NCBI RefSeq assembly: GCF_003032475.1
Contig: NZ_CP028369.1
Coordinates: 9,787,972 to 9,851,971 of the forward strand
Direction: 5' to 3'
Length of the DNA: 64,000 nucleotides
Origin: Streptomyces sp. P3
Lineage (GTDB): Bacteria > Actinomycetota > Actinomycetes > Streptomycetales > Streptomycetaceae
Shown: in pieces, positions 34,207 to 43,049 of the stretch
Layout: each line of letters opens with the position of its first letter
Position numbering within the stretch: the stretch's first letter is position 1
Notes under the pieces: model-generated
Databases searched by the model: none
Told to the model about the DNA's origin: nothing
Seen by the model: the letters and a program-made list of their open reading frames with translations, nothing else
Position numbers and translations under genes: made by a program

Positions 34207-34983
34207 ATGGCTGTGCGAGCAGCGGTCCTGCACCTTCGAGACCGTCGTCGACGGGCGGCCGACCGCAGATTCGGCGCCCGACTCCTCGGGGCTGCCTTCG
34301 TGGCCGCCTTCGCCGCGGTGCCCTTCGCGCTGCTGCTGGTCCTCGTCGAGGGCCGGTGGGGGCCGCTGCGGCGGGTGGACGTGGGCGCCGCCGAGCGACT
34401 GCACCGGACGGCTGTGACGCATCCGGCGTGGACCCGCACCCTGCGCCTCCTCTCCGACTGGGTGTGGGACCCCGCCGTGCTGCGGACGGCCGTCGCGCTG
34501 CTGACCGTCTGGCTGCTGTACCGCAGGGCCTGGCGGCTGGCCGCCTGGTCCGCCGTGACGGCAGTGGCCGGCGGACTGATCGGCCTCCTCGTCAAGACGG
34601 TCGTGGAGCGAGCCCGGCCGTCCCTCGAGGATCCGGTGGCGCACGCGCCGGGATTCTCCTTCCCGTCGGGTCACGCGATGACGGCCACCACGTCGTTCGC
34701 CGTCCTGCTGCTGGTCCTGCTGCCCCTGGTGCCGCGGGCCTGGCGGCCCCTGTGCTGGTGCGTCGCAGTGGCGTCCGTGCTGGGCGTCGGCTTCACCCGC
34801 GTCGCACTCGGTGTGCACTGGTTCAGCGACGTCGTGGGCGGCTGGCTGCTGGGTCTGGCCGTCGTCGCGCTCACCGCCTGGGCCTTCGAGGCCTGGCGCG
34901 CCGACGCCGGCCTGGGCCGCACCGAGGTGACCGAGGGGCTGGAGCCCGAACTCGTCGATGCCCACCCCGAGCCCTCACCCTGA
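34207..34983 (+). CDS. PAP2 family membrane phosphatase
   Basis: 258 residues; ATG 34207 immediately follows the upstream stop. Six membrane helices and all three PAP2 signatures are present: KTVVERARP (KX6RP), FSFPSGHAM (PSGH) and TRVALGVHWFSDV (SRX5HX3D-like). Such enzymes remove phosphate from phosphatidic acid or undecaprenyl pyrophosphate on the outer face of the membrane. It is the third gene of the coupled operon with the PAP2-DAGK fusion and the YihY protein. The C-terminal acidic tail ends EPELVDAHPEPSP and runs into the broken metallophosphoesterase gene. Confidence 0.9.
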   Translation: MAVRAAVLHLRDRRRRAADRRFGARLLGAAFVAAFAAVPFALLLVLVEGRWGPLRRVDVGAAERLHRTAVTHPAWTRTLRLLSDWVWDPAVLRTAVALLTVWLLYRRAWRLAAWSAVTAVAGGLIGLLVKTVVERARPSLEDPVAHAPGFSFPSGHAMTATTSFAVLLLVLLPLVPRAWRPLCWCVAVASVLGVGFTRVALGVHWFSDVVGGWLLGLAVVALTAWAFEAWRADAGLGRTEVTEGLEPELVDAHPEPSP

Positions 34984-35575
34984 CCCTCGCTGTGGTGGAC
35001 TCCTCGCTCGCCGACCGCGACGACGACGGAAGCAGGGCGAACCAGGCGACCTACACCGCACAGTTCGACGTCTTGAACCAGGCGGCGGCACAGGCACCCG
35101 GTGATGTCATCGTGGTCACGCACAAGCCACTGTGGACGGTGAAGGCGGCCGGGCAGACACCAGGGGCGGTGACCTGGGCCACCCACGCCCTCGACGGGCC
35201 GTCGCCGACAGTCAACTCCACCGCCTGCAGACCAAGGTGCGCATGGTGCTTTCAGGGCACTTCTACCTCGCCCAGAAGCTCGACTTCGACAGCACCCGCC
35301 CGCCCCAGCTGACCCTGGGTTCCTCGGGCGGCCCGCTGGACAACGGTCCGATCGACAGCAACGTCGAGGTGCAGTCCATCGGCACACCGGCCGAGCAGGT
35401 CCACCAGTCGGTGACCGAGCTGCTGACCCCGGGAGGCCTGGGGATCTTCGGCTACGGAGACCTCCGCTACGACGGCACCACGTGGAACCTCACCTTCCGT
35501 GACCGCAACGGCGATCGCCTGGACGGCAGTTGCCGACTGAGCACGAGCACCGACCACCGCAACTTCGTTTGCTGA
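34984..35575 (+). pseudogene. Metallophosphoesterase C-terminal remnant
   Basis: The sequence starts without an initiation codon or N-terminal metal-binding motifs, with VVDSSLADRDDDGSRANQ, then DVIVVTHKPLW, the late metallophosphatase motif. Near 35180-35220 the frame shifts and continues as TKVRMVLSGHFYLAQKLDF, where the usual GHxH metal ligands read GHFY. A coherent beta-rich tail ends RNFVC at 35575. At least the first 200 residues are missing, there is a frameshift, and one metal ligand is lost. It is clearly non-functional. Confidence 0.7.
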
Positions 35576-35996
35576 GACGCGGTCGGACAAGGGGATGGAG
35601 AACCGCGTCGGCGGCTTCCCCATCCGTAGCACCCTGCGCACCCTGCGCATCCGGCCCGCGGCCGTCTCGGCGGTTCACGCCGTGGTGCAAGCACCCGGGT
35701 GTCGAGGCCACCGCGCGGGAAGCCGACAGGCGCCGTGGGCGGGACGGTCCGCTGTTGCCGCCGCGCCCACGGCACCGGCCACCTCGAGCGGGTGCTGCCG
35801 GGGCGCCGAGGAGCCGGGTCGGCTTCGGCGCCCCGGCTCCTCGGGCCCGCGCAGGTGCTCCTCGGCTCCCGGGTCGCGCCACCGCGAGGTGGAGGACAGC
35901 CCTCGCGGTGCGCAGCGGGGTGCTGCCGACGGTCCGACGGAGTCCAAGTCCCTGATCGACCGGATCCTCCGCGAGGGCGCCCGGTGGGCGGGTGGA
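35576..35996. other. 421-bp interval with a hairpin, no gene seen
   Basis: The plus-strand frames here are Arg/Pro-rich low-complexity translations without domain features. The one clear structure is the inverted repeat at 35806-35844. Confidence 0.4.
35806..35844. terminator. 13-bp perfect inverted repeat between convergent genes
   Basis: CCGAGGAGCCGGG (35806-35818) and CCCGGCTCCTCGG (35832-35844) pair perfectly around a 13-nt loop. It lies between the plus-strand metallophosphoesterase remnant and the minus-strand PIG-L gene, suiting a bidirectional terminator. Confidence 0.6.
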
Positions 35997-36830
35997 TCAG
36001 CGCAGTCCGGCGAAGAGGTCGCTCTCGGGCGAGGCCGCGCCGGTGGTGTCCTGGACACGTACGAAGGTCTCGACACCCATCAACTCGGTGAACCTCTCCT
36101 TGCCCATCCTGAGGAAGAAGATGTTCTCGCCCTGGCTGGCGTGCGCGGCCAGCGCGTCGAACTTCTGGCCGCCGAACGCGGAGGTGTCCACCCAGGTGGT
36201 GATCTCCTCGTCGGGGAGCCCGATCTCGGCCATCGCCGCGGTCTCGGCGGGATCCGGATCCTGTCCGTCCGCTCCGAACTCGCGCATGGTCTCCCCGAAC
36301 CGCTGCATCATGGAACGGGGCGCAGTCGTCCAGTACACCTTCGGTGTCGGCGCGGCCATCGCCAGCGCCGCCATCGTGATGCGGTTGGCCTGGATGTGGT
36401 CGGGGTGACCGTAGAAGCCGTTCTCGTCGTAGGTGACGACCACATCGGGCCGGTAGCGCCGCAGGAGTTCCGCGAGCCGGGCGGCGCCCTCCTCCACGGG
36501 CGTCTGCCAGAACGAACCGGGGGCGTCATTGGTCGGCCAGCCCATCATCCCGGAATCGGCGTAGTCCAGGGTCTCCAGGTGACTGATCTTCAGGACTTCG
36601 CAGCTCGCCTCGAGTTCCCTGCGCCGCATCACGGCGACGGCCGCCGGGTCGTGCCCGGGATCGCCCGGCTTGACACCCCCCGGTCCGTCACCGCAACCGC
36701 CGTCGGTACACGTCACGAGGACCGTGCGCATACCCTCCGCCGCGTACCGCGCCAGAACACCCCCGGTTCCGGTGGCCTCGTCGTCGGGGTGGGCGTGTAC
36801 GGCCATGAGCGTCAAGGGCCGGTCAGTCAT
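35997..36830 (-). CDS. PIG-L (LmbE-like) deacetylase
   Basis: 277 residues from ATG 36830, after AGGA at 6 nt. AVHAHPDDEATGTGGVLARY contains the zinc-binding HPDDE motif of the family, and YGHPDHIQANR carries the third His ligand. VVVTYDENGFYGHPDH is shared with MshB/Mca-type enzymes of mycothiol metabolism. Overall similarity to canonical MshB or Mca is not specific enough to name it: the stretch after TDGGCGDGPGG differs. It is cytoplasmic and would deacetylate an N-acetylglucosaminyl or thiol-conjugate substrate. It is monocistronic. Confidence 0.85.
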   Translation of the reverse strand: MTDRPLTLMAVHAHPDDEATGTGGVLARYAAEGMRTVLVTCTDGGCGDGPGGVKPGDPGHDPAAVAVMRRRELEASCEVLKISHLETLDYADSGMMGWPTNDAPGSFWQTPVEEGAARLAELLRRYRPDVVVTYDENGFYGHPDHIQANRITMAALAMAAPTPKVYWTTAPRSMMQRFGETMREFGADGQDPDPAETAAMAEIGLPDEEITTWVDTSAFGGQKFDALAAHASQGENIFFLRMGKERFTELMGVETFVRVQDTTGAASPESDLFAGLR

Positions 36831-37483
36831 GAAACATCCTCCTGCGTGAGTAAGGCTTCGGTCTCGGAGTCTGCGGCGGCCGCCGGGCGTTCGCTTCACA
36901 CCCACCACGCTTCTGCAGGCGGTCCGGCGCGAACTCGACACGGGTCCCCTCCGTGACCTGGACGGACGTGCGTCAGCGAGGTCCGGCCGTCCTGGCAAAC
37001 CGCCCGAGGGCCGTGTCCATTCCCGCCGGCGCGAAGCTCACCGCCCCCGGGCACGCCAAAGCCGCGCGGCCTGTGCGCCGCCGTACGCTCCGCCGTCCCT
37101 GTCTCTCCGTGCCCGGCCTCGGCCAGGCGGGTTACGAGCGGATGAGGATGATCGAGTCCCCGCTGGGCGCGGGAGGCCAGGCAGTGAACCGTCGTGGGCT
37201 GTTCGACGCGGCCCGATGGGCCGAGTCCGGAGAGCGGACGACGGCGGCCGAGGCCCGGCCGGCGCGTGGACGGTCTGCGAGCGTTCCGAGGGGCGGGCGC
37301 CGCGACGAAGGACGGCCAGGTCCGGCCGGAGGTGCGCCGGGCGTACGAGATCATGGTCCCGGCGACGGCCGGGCCGGCGCTCCGCACGGTGCCTCTCACG
37401 GCGCTGGTCGCGGTGGTCTGACCGTTGAGATCGGGGGCAGGCCGTTCGGACGACACGTTCGGACGGCGAGCGACGACCTCGCC
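36831..37483. other. 653-bp interval, no confident gene
   Basis: A plus-strand frame ending at 37421 contains GQVRPEVRRAYEIMVPATAG followed by PALRTVPLTALVAVV, which looks protein-like but has no matching start or recognisable family. It could be a gene fragment. Two CGTTCGGACG direct repeats lie at 37443-37452 and 37456-37465, before the sortase stop. Confidence 0.4.
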
Positions 37484-38179
37484 TCACCTCACCGCGGTGA
37501 GAGTCGCGTAGACCACGAGGTTGCCCTGGTACCCGGTGTGCTTGGAGTAGCCGCCGCCGCAGGTGATGACCCGTAGTTCGGCCCGCTCGGAGCTGCCGTA
37601 CACCTTCTCGCTCGGGAAGCGCTTCTTGTCGTAGACCTCGAGGGCGTCGACGGTGAACACGGCCGTCCGCTGGTCCGCGCGGGTGATCTCGATGGTGTCG
37701 CCCCTGGCCAGGGCGCCGAGCTCGTAGAAGACGCCCGGGGCGCCGGTGGGCAGGTCCACGTGGCCCGCGGTGACGGCTGTCCCGGGGGATCCCGGTGCCG
37801 TGCCCTCGCTGTACCAGCCGACGCGGTGGGGACGGTCGGCGGGCGGGGGTTCGAGCGCCCCCGATGCGTCCAGGTGGAGCTTGCTGACAGGGGTGTTCAC
37901 GTTGATGGCGGGGATCCGGAGCCAGAGCGGTTCCGAGGGCGGGAGCGGGGCGACGGCGGGGTCCGCCGAGGCGACGGCGGTGGCCGCCGGGGCAGCGGCG
38001 CGGGGGACTGTGGCGCGGGGCCGGAGGGAGAACGCCTGACCCGCTGACGGCTGGGGCGGCTGCTCGTCGTGTACCGCGCCGGCCACCAGCAGAGTCCCTG
38101 CGAAGAGTGTCCAGGCCAGGAGCCTGGCCGAAGGGACCGGCGAGGGAGTGGCAGAGCCGGCGGTACGCCTGGGAGCCAT
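37484..38179 (-). CDS. Class F sortase
   Basis: 231 residues with one N-terminal membrane anchor (LLAWTLFAGTLLVAGAV), then a Pro/Ala-rich linker of about 50 residues and a sortase beta-barrel. LRIPAINVNTPV opens it, the catalytic His is in VTAGHVDLPTG, and the catalytic Cys is in LRVITCGGGYSKHTGY (TLxTC-like). The length and single N-terminal anchor fit class F sortases of actinomycetes. It would cleave and transfer, or process, a surface protein outside the membrane. The next minus-strand gene upstream (38328-38819) encodes a secreted protein with a C-terminal membrane segment and Arg tail, its likely partner. Confidence 0.9.
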   Translation of the reverse strand: MAPRRTAGSATPSPVPSARLLAWTLFAGTLLVAGAVHDEQPPQPSAGQAFSLRPRATVPRAAAPAATAVASADPAVAPLPPSEPLWLRIPAINVNTPVSKLHLDASGALEPPPADRPHRVGWYSEGTAPGSPGTAVTAGHVDLPTGAPGVFYELGALARGDTIEITRADQRTAVFTVDALEVYDKKRFPSEKVYGSSERAELRVITCGGGYSKHTGYQGNLVVYATLTAVR

Positions 38180-38327
38180 CGCGGTGGGTCCTCTGCTGGC
38201 ATCGGGAGAGACGGGGCGAGGGGGGCGAGGGTGCCAGGGAGGCGACGGGCTCCGGCGCCCGGCGGCCCCGCGGACGAGGAGGGCTCCGGGAGCCGCCGGG
38301 ACGATCGGGCCCGTGGGAAGCAGGCGG

Positions 38328-38819
38328 TCAGCCGCCGTTCGCGTTCGGGCGGCGACGCCTCCTCACCAGCGCACCGGCGGCGGCCGCGGCGACCAGCGCC
38401 GCGCCCAGAGCGAGCTGCGTGGCTTGCTGCCCGGTGTCTCCGAATCCGGCCTCGACGGCACCGTCGGGCCGACGTGTCGGGAGCTGGTAGGAGTCCGTGA
38501 TCCTGATCCTCGGCGGGCACTTGACGGTGACGGTGTCCGTGCCGGGCGAAGCACTCTCCGGCACCGTGAACTCACCGGTGAGAACACCCTTGCTCTCGCC
38601 TGCGAACAGATGGAACGCCCCTGCCGTCTCGGACTCGCCCTTCCCGTAGGTCACGCCGGCACCACATGCTGTGGTGCTGACCGTGACCGTGAAGCCGTGG
38701 GCGGTCTGCCGCGGGCGGATGTCGAGACCTGAGTCACCGGCAGCAGCGGCGACCGGAACCTGAAGAGCCAGGAATCCGGCCATCATGCCGATGCCGATAC
38801 CCACACGTGTAATGCCCAC
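38328..38819 (-). CDS. Secreted surface protein with C-terminal membrane anchor (sortase partner)
   Basis: 163 residues from GTG 38819, chosen because GGAGGGG lies just upstream; the longer frame to 38879 puts that site inside the gene. A signal peptide ends in VAAAAG. A beta-sandwich-like domain with two Cys follows (TTACGAGV and VTVKCPP). The protein ends with QLALGAALVAAAAAGALVRR and an Arg-rich tail, a typical anchor. No LPxTG is evident; QLPTRRPDG just before the anchor is the nearest thing to a sorting region. It lies 148 bp upstream of the class F sortase on the same strand. Confidence 0.75.
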   Translation of the reverse strand: MGITRVGIGIGMMAGFLALQVPVAAAAGDSGLDIRPRQTAHGFTVTVSTTACGAGVTYGKGESETAGAFHLFAGESKGVLTGEFTVPESASPGTDTVTVKCPPRIRITDSYQLPTRRPDGAVEAGFGDTGQQATQLALGAALVAAAAAGALVRRRRRPNANGG

Positions 38820-39191
38820 AAGAACCCCTCCAACGAAGCGGCGTCCGGTCAGTTGCACGGTGCCCGAAGAGCGCACCACACCACTGCCGAGACAACCGAC
38901 GCTGTGTCACCTCCGCAACGTGACGGACCGACAGGAGCCTCGCCCGGACGGGCGTATCAATGCTACGAGGAGAGGCATTCGCGCAGGTCAGTAGCGCGAA
39001 AGCCGAAGTGGTGGGGGCACCGGCAGAGATCGGCGAACAGGCTAACGAAGTCGCACGGGAGCGTGCCCGCACCCGTGTTGCGGCGAACGGCCGGACGTCC
39101 GGACTGCGTGTGGACCACGGCGCGTCACCCGTGCCGGTGATCATCAAGGGGACGGGCCCGCAGTCACGTCCGGTGCCGCCATCCTGATGGC
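38820..39191. other. 372-bp divergent intergenic region
   Basis: This region separates the sortase-partner gene from the lipoprotein gene. An AATGC/GCATT inverted pair around 38959-38979 flanks a GAGGAGAG core. No gene is seen. Confidence 0.35.
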
Positions 39192-39695
39192 ATGCGCCGC
39201 CCGCTCTTCCTCGCCGTCGTGTTGGCCTGCGTCCTGCTCACCGGAGGTTGCGTCTTCGTCCCTCCCGGCGGTCCGCCGCCCGTCCCGCGCAGGGACGCGA
39301 CCGTCGCACGCGCGTCGTCCCCGCCGGCTTCGGCGACCCAGGCCCCTGCTCGTACCGCCCTCGTCGCCACCACCCCCGTCCGGAAGACGGCGAAGCGGCA
39401 CGCGGAGAGCCATGCCCTGCAGCGGCGTTCCCCGGGCGCCACCGGCCGCGAGCGCTCCCACCGCATGCCGCAGGCCCGGCAGCCGCACAGAGCCGTGCCT
39501 TCCGCGCCGACCCGGCCCGTGGCACCGCGCACCCGTCATCGCGGCGCCGCCCCGAAGGCCCCCGGCCACCGGTCGACCCGGCCGCGTACCGCCCGGCCCT
39601 CCTCGGCCTACGACCTGCGCACCGTGTGCGGCTGGGCCCACCAGGTTCCCGCGCCCTCGGGCGCGGCTACCCTCTGTGACTCCCTCGTGCGCTGA
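39192..39695 (+). CDS. Small Pro/Arg-rich lipoprotein
   Basis: 167 residues. The lipobox LTGGC follows a clear hydrophobic signal (LFLAVVLACVLLTGGC). The mature part is low-complexity, rich in Pro, Arg, Ala and His, up to about residue 135. It then ends in a conserved-looking short domain (AYDLRTVCGWAHQVPAP and LCDSLVR) with two cysteines. It is probably an exported, membrane-tethered protein whose extended basic region may contact the cell wall. There is no good ribosome site before ATG 39192, and no family recognised. It is a single gene. Confidence 0.6.
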   Translation: MRRPLFLAVVLACVLLTGGCVFVPPGGPPPVPRRDATVARASSPPASATQAPARTALVATTPVRKTAKRHAESHALQRRSPGATGRERSHRMPQARQPHRAVPSAPTRPVAPRTRHRGAAPKAPGHRSTRPRTARPSSAYDLRTVCGWAHQVPAPSGAATLCDSLVR

Positions 39696-40106
39696 ACCGA
39701 GCCGGGCGGGCCCGGGCAAGCGGCCAGGGGACGACTTGGATTTTCCCCTGCGAGCCGCCGGCCGAGGACGGCGGTCGAACCCGGTTCCCGGGCGTGCCGC
39801 CGGTGTGACGGCGAGCGGTGACCGGCGAGCCGGGCCCCCCACGCGACCAGGCGTCCCGCGCCGGTATTCCTGTGCACGGCCGGTGCCGTCGCCGCACACC
39901 CGGGACCGCGCGGAATGGCTGCAAAACAGGGGCCGCGGGAGCGGACGAGGGTCGGCTGCCCGGTGTCCGCACGGGCCCGCACCGACGGTCGAACCGTGAG
40001 ACAGTCGTAGGAGGCGCCGCGGCGGCGAAACGCGGGCGCGCCGGTCCGAGACGGCGGCCACCGCCCGGCACCGTACGCACACGGTGGGGCAGCGGAGGGA
40101 TCCGTC
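39696..40106. other. 411-bp interval, no gene seen
   Basis: It is non-coding between the lipoprotein and methyltransferase genes. A GGAGGG ribosome site for the latter lies at its right end. The open frame on the minus strand through here (39608-40108) is compositionally unlike a protein. Confidence 0.4.
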
Positions 40107-40940
40107 ATGACCGAGGCGAGTGAAGCGATCCGCGCGGACCAAGCGCTAAAGGCGAAACACCGGGCGATGTGGGCGCTGGGTGACTACCCTCTGGTGGCCA
40201 CGGACGTGATCCCTGATCTGGGTCCGGAGCTCATACGGGGAACCGGCGTGCAGCCGGGTTCGCGCGTGCTCGACGTCGCGGCGGGTTCGGGGAACGCCGC
40301 CATCCCGGCCGCTCTCGCGGGAGCCGATGTGGTGGCCGTGGACCTGACACCGGAACTGCTGGAGGCCGGACGGCGGCTCGCCACCGAGCGCGACGTCCGG
40401 CTGGACTGGCGCGAGGGCGACGCGGAGGCGTTGCCCTTCGCAGACTCCGAATTCGACGCGGTGGTCTCCTGCGTCGGCGTCATGTTCGCCCCGCACCACC
40501 AGCAGGCGGCCGACGAACTGGTCCGCGTGTGCCGGCCGGGCGGCAGCATCGGCCTGGTCAACTGGACCCCGGAAGGGTTCATCGGGCAGATGTTCGCCGC
40601 CATGCGGCCGTACGCGCCCCCGCCTCCGCCCGGAGCCCAGCCGCCACCGCTGTGGGGCGACGAGGACCACGTGCGTTCTCTGCTCGGCGACCGCGTGAGT
40701 GCCTTCGACGCCCGCCGCCGGAGGCTGCGCGTCGACCGATTCGCCCGGGCCGAGGAGTTCCGGGAGTTCTTCAAGTCCTGCTACGGCCCGACGCTCGCGG
40801 TGTACCGGGCCATCGCCGACGACCCCGACAAGGTGGCCGCCCTCGACGCGGCGCTCACGGAACTGGCCGCCCGGCATCTCGCGAACGGGACGATGGAGTG
40901 GGAGTACCTGCTGGTCACGGCCGAGCGAACCACTCTCTGA
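40107..40940 (+). CDS. Class I SAM-dependent methyltransferase
   Basis: 277 residues preceded by GGAGGG. Motif I is RVLDVAAGSGNAAIPAALAG. The acidic post-I residue is in VVAVDLTPELLEAG, and motif II is EFDAVVSCVGVMFAPHHQ. This is the methyltransferase 11/UbiE-like group. The C-terminal region (FAPAEEF-like FARAEEFREFF) is also common in these proteins. The substrate is unknown. The gene is convergent with another, unrelated class I methyltransferase at 41177, and no biosynthetic cluster surrounds either. Confidence 0.88.
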   Translation: MTEASEAIRADQALKAKHRAMWALGDYPLVATDVIPDLGPELIRGTGVQPGSRVLDVAAGSGNAAIPAALAGADVVAVDLTPELLEAGRRLATERDVRLDWREGDAEALPFADSEFDAVVSCVGVMFAPHHQQAADELVRVCRPGGSIGLVNWTPEGFIGQMFAAMRPYAPPPPPGAQPPPLWGDEDHVRSLLGDRVSAFDARRRRLRVDRFARAEEFREFFKSCYGPTLAVYRAIADDPDKVAALDAALTELAARHLANGTMEWEYLLVTAERTTL

Positions 40941-41176
40941 GCAGGCGGTCGCGACGAGCGCCGCCGGGCCGCCGCGGGGCGTTCACGTGCGGGTGTGGCT
41001 ACGGCTGTCGACGGACTTCGGGCGACCAGGAACCCGACGGTGACGCCCGTGTCGCGGGACGGGTTGTGCGTTCCGCACGACGGCCACGGTGAGGGCGGGA
41101 CCGGTCGCGCGGCGGCAAGCCTCACGGGCCCCGGGAGGGCGGCGTCAGTGAACGCCCGTCGACAGTTGGAAGATCG

Positions 41177-41983
41177 TCATGGCGTGTGGTGCGCCAGGTA
41201 GACGGTCGCGGTCATCGCCGCCGTCACGGGACCGGCGCCGAACCGGTCCGTCATCTTCCGCGTGACCGAAGCCTCGACGGACCGTACGTCGTGACGGGCT
41301 TCCAGGGCGGCGCGGACCGGTGTGCCGGTGAGGAACCCGGTGGCCACGGAGGCGGCCGACACCGCGACGCCGTCCAGCGTGACTTCGTCGGCGCCGTCCA
41401 GGGCGAGTCCGGCGGCCGCGAGGTCCGAGGCGACCAGAGCCGGATCCGTGTAACCGTGGGGCACGTCTTCGAGGAACGCGGGCGCTCTGCCGGGCATGGC
41501 CTCCTCCAGGGCGTCCTGGAAGGCCGCCCCGAATCCGTGCGTGGCGAGCGGACCCCAGCTGTTGAACAGGAACCGCCCCTGGGGGGCCAGGACTCTGCGC
41601 ACCTCCGCGTAGGCGGCTGGTCTGTCGGGAAAGAACATCACCCCGAACTGGCACACCACGAGGTCGAAACCGCCGTCCTCGAAGGGCAGTTCCTGGGCGT
41701 CCGCCTGGTGCCAGTCGGCCCGCGGCTCGCGTGCCGACCCGGCGGCCACCATCGCTTCGTTGAGGTCGCTGGCCACCACGGAGGCCGTGGGCACCGCGGT
41801 GATCAGGGCCGAGGTCAACACCCCGGTCCCTGCGGCGAGCTCCAGTACCGTCCGGGGCCGTAGCGCGGCCGCCCTGACTGCCAGGTCGGCCGCGAACGGG
41901 CGGTAGAAGACCGGCACGAGGTGGCGTTCGTAGGCCTCGGGCATGGATCGTGTCCATCGCCGGTTCGCGTCGTCTGCGTTCAC
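41177..41983 (-). CDS. Class I SAM-dependent methyltransferase
   Basis: 268 residues from GTG 41983. TACTGT lies 7 nt upstream of the start, so the mRNA is probably leaderless. Motif I is VLELAAGTGVLTSALI, the acidic residue is in VVASDLNEAMVAAG, and motif II is FDLVVCQFGVMFFPDRPAA. It is of the methyltransferase 11 type with a helical C-terminal region of about 100 residues. The substrate is unknown. It stands immediately downstream of the 2-MIB operon on the same strand, 164 bp after the end of GPP methyltransferase, but with its own start signals. Confidence 0.88.
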   Translation of the reverse strand: MNADDANRRWTRSMPEAYERHLVPVFYRPFAADLAVRAAALRPRTVLELAAGTGVLTSALITAVPTASVVASDLNEAMVAAGSAREPRADWHQADAQELPFEDGGFDLVVCQFGVMFFPDRPAAYAEVRRVLAPQGRFLFNSWGPLATHGFGAAFQDALEEAMPGRAPAFLEDVPHGYTDPALVASDLAAAGLALDGADEVTLDGVAVSAASVATGFLTGTPVRAALEARHDVRSVEASVTRKMTDRFGAGPVTAAMTATVYLAHHTP

Positions 41984-42146
41984 TCGACAGACAGTAGCCC
42001 CGGGCCGGGCGCTGCGGCGGACGGCAGGCGGGGCTCTGCTCGCCCTGACCCGGACGGGCCTGACGGTGGAATGCCGACGTCGCGAGAGAGCGGGGTGCCC
42101 GGCGGGGCAGGGGCGACTGCGGCGGCCTCTGCCCCGCCAGCTCCGC

Positions 42147-43034
42147 TCACACGCGGTCGGCCGCGATCAGGACGTACTGGAAGGAGCCGTCCCGGTAGGA
42201 CTCGATGAACGCCTCCTCGATTCCGGTGACCAGCGACGACGTGGCCCGCAGCTCCCAGTAGGGCAGTGTGTCCGGGGTGAGGTCGACGATGGTGTGCGGC
42301 ACGAGCCGGTTGTCGGCCATGGCGCGCAGATACTCGCGCCGCGAGTGGATGTTGCACTCGAAGTGGGCGTTGATCTGGGAGACCCACTTCGACGGCTGGC
42401 CGTAGCGGGGGTTCCAGCAGCCGGTGATCGTGACGTACCGGCCGCCCACCTTCAGAAAGCGCGAGTGCTCGGCGAACAGGTCATGGAGATCGACGTACAT
42501 GGTCGACTCGTTGTTCCACGAGGCCGTGATGCTGCCCTTGCCGAAGGGCGTGTCGAGCATGTTGCACACGCGGGAGCGGACGTGGTCGTCGATCCGCAGT
42601 TCCCGCGCGCGCCTGTTGCCGAAGTCGGCCTGGGCGGCGGACAGGGTGACGCCCTCGACCTTGCAGCCGAAGCGTCGGTGCGCCATGACCATCGACCCGC
42701 CGCGCCCGCAGCCGGCGTCGACGAGCGTGCCGTCGGGACCGACGGCGCCGACGTGGTCCATGAGGAACTCCGCCTGTGCCGACTCCAGCCGGTGCAGTTC
42801 CGCGATGAGCTTCTTCTCGTATTCACTGTGGGCCGGGTCGCCGAGCGCGGCGTGGTCCACGTCCCCGATGCCGTAGTGGTGGTGGTAGAGACCGTCCACG
42901 TCACCGAGGCGGAGGTTGACCGGGCGTGCCTCGTTGTTCCAGTAACGGGCGATGTCCTCCTGGTACGCGGTCGCCGGGCCCGGGATCTTCGCGGTGGCGG
43001 TCGCGGTGGTGGTGGAGGTCGTCTCAGTGGTCAC
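42147..43034 (-). CDS. Geranyl diphosphate 2-C-methyltransferase (2-MIB biosynthesis)
   Basis: 295 residues from GTG 43034, 15 bp after the 2-MIB synthase stop. The Thr-rich start is followed by YQEDIARYWNNEARPVNLRL and YHHHYGIGD, typical of SAM-dependent GPP C-methyltransferases. Motif I is TLVDAGCGRGGSMVMAHRRF, and SWNNESTMYVDL and YVTITGCWNPRYG follow. It methylates C2 of geranyl diphosphate to give 2-methyl-GPP, the substrate of the synthase encoded just upstream. The operon order shell protein, synthase, methyltransferase matches the S. coelicolor 2-MIB locus. Confidence 0.95.
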   Translation of the reverse strand: MTTETTSTTTATATAKIPGPATAYQEDIARYWNNEARPVNLRLGDVDGLYHHHYGIGDVDHAALGDPAHSEYEKKLIAELHRLESAQAEFLMDHVGAVGPDGTLVDAGCGRGGSMVMAHRRFGCKVEGVTLSAAQADFGNRRARELRIDDHVRSRVCNMLDTPFGKGSITASWNNESTMYVDLHDLFAEHSRFLKVGGRYVTITGCWNPRYGQPSKWVSQINAHFECNIHSRREYLRAMADNRLVPHTIVDLTPDTLPYWELRATSSLVTGIEEAFIESYRDGSFQYVLIAADRV

Positions 43035-43049
43035 AGAAAAGTCCGTTCT

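Noticed and set aside
35997..36830. Naming the PIG-L protein MshB or Mca
   Set aside because: It has the HPDDE and HPDH motifs, but the surrounding sequence does not single out either mycothiol enzyme.
36953..37576. Plus-strand frame of 207 codons between the PIG-L and sortase genes
   Set aside because: Low-complexity, overlaps the sortase end, no ribosome site; only a short stretch in another frame looks protein-like.
38328..38819. LPxTG sorting signal in the sortase partner
   Set aside because: No LPxTG is present; QLPTRRPDG is only loosely similar, so I did not call a sorting motif.
39608..40108. Minus-strand frame of 166 codons
   Set aside because: Arg/Pro-rich translation with no motif, overlapping the lipoprotein gene.
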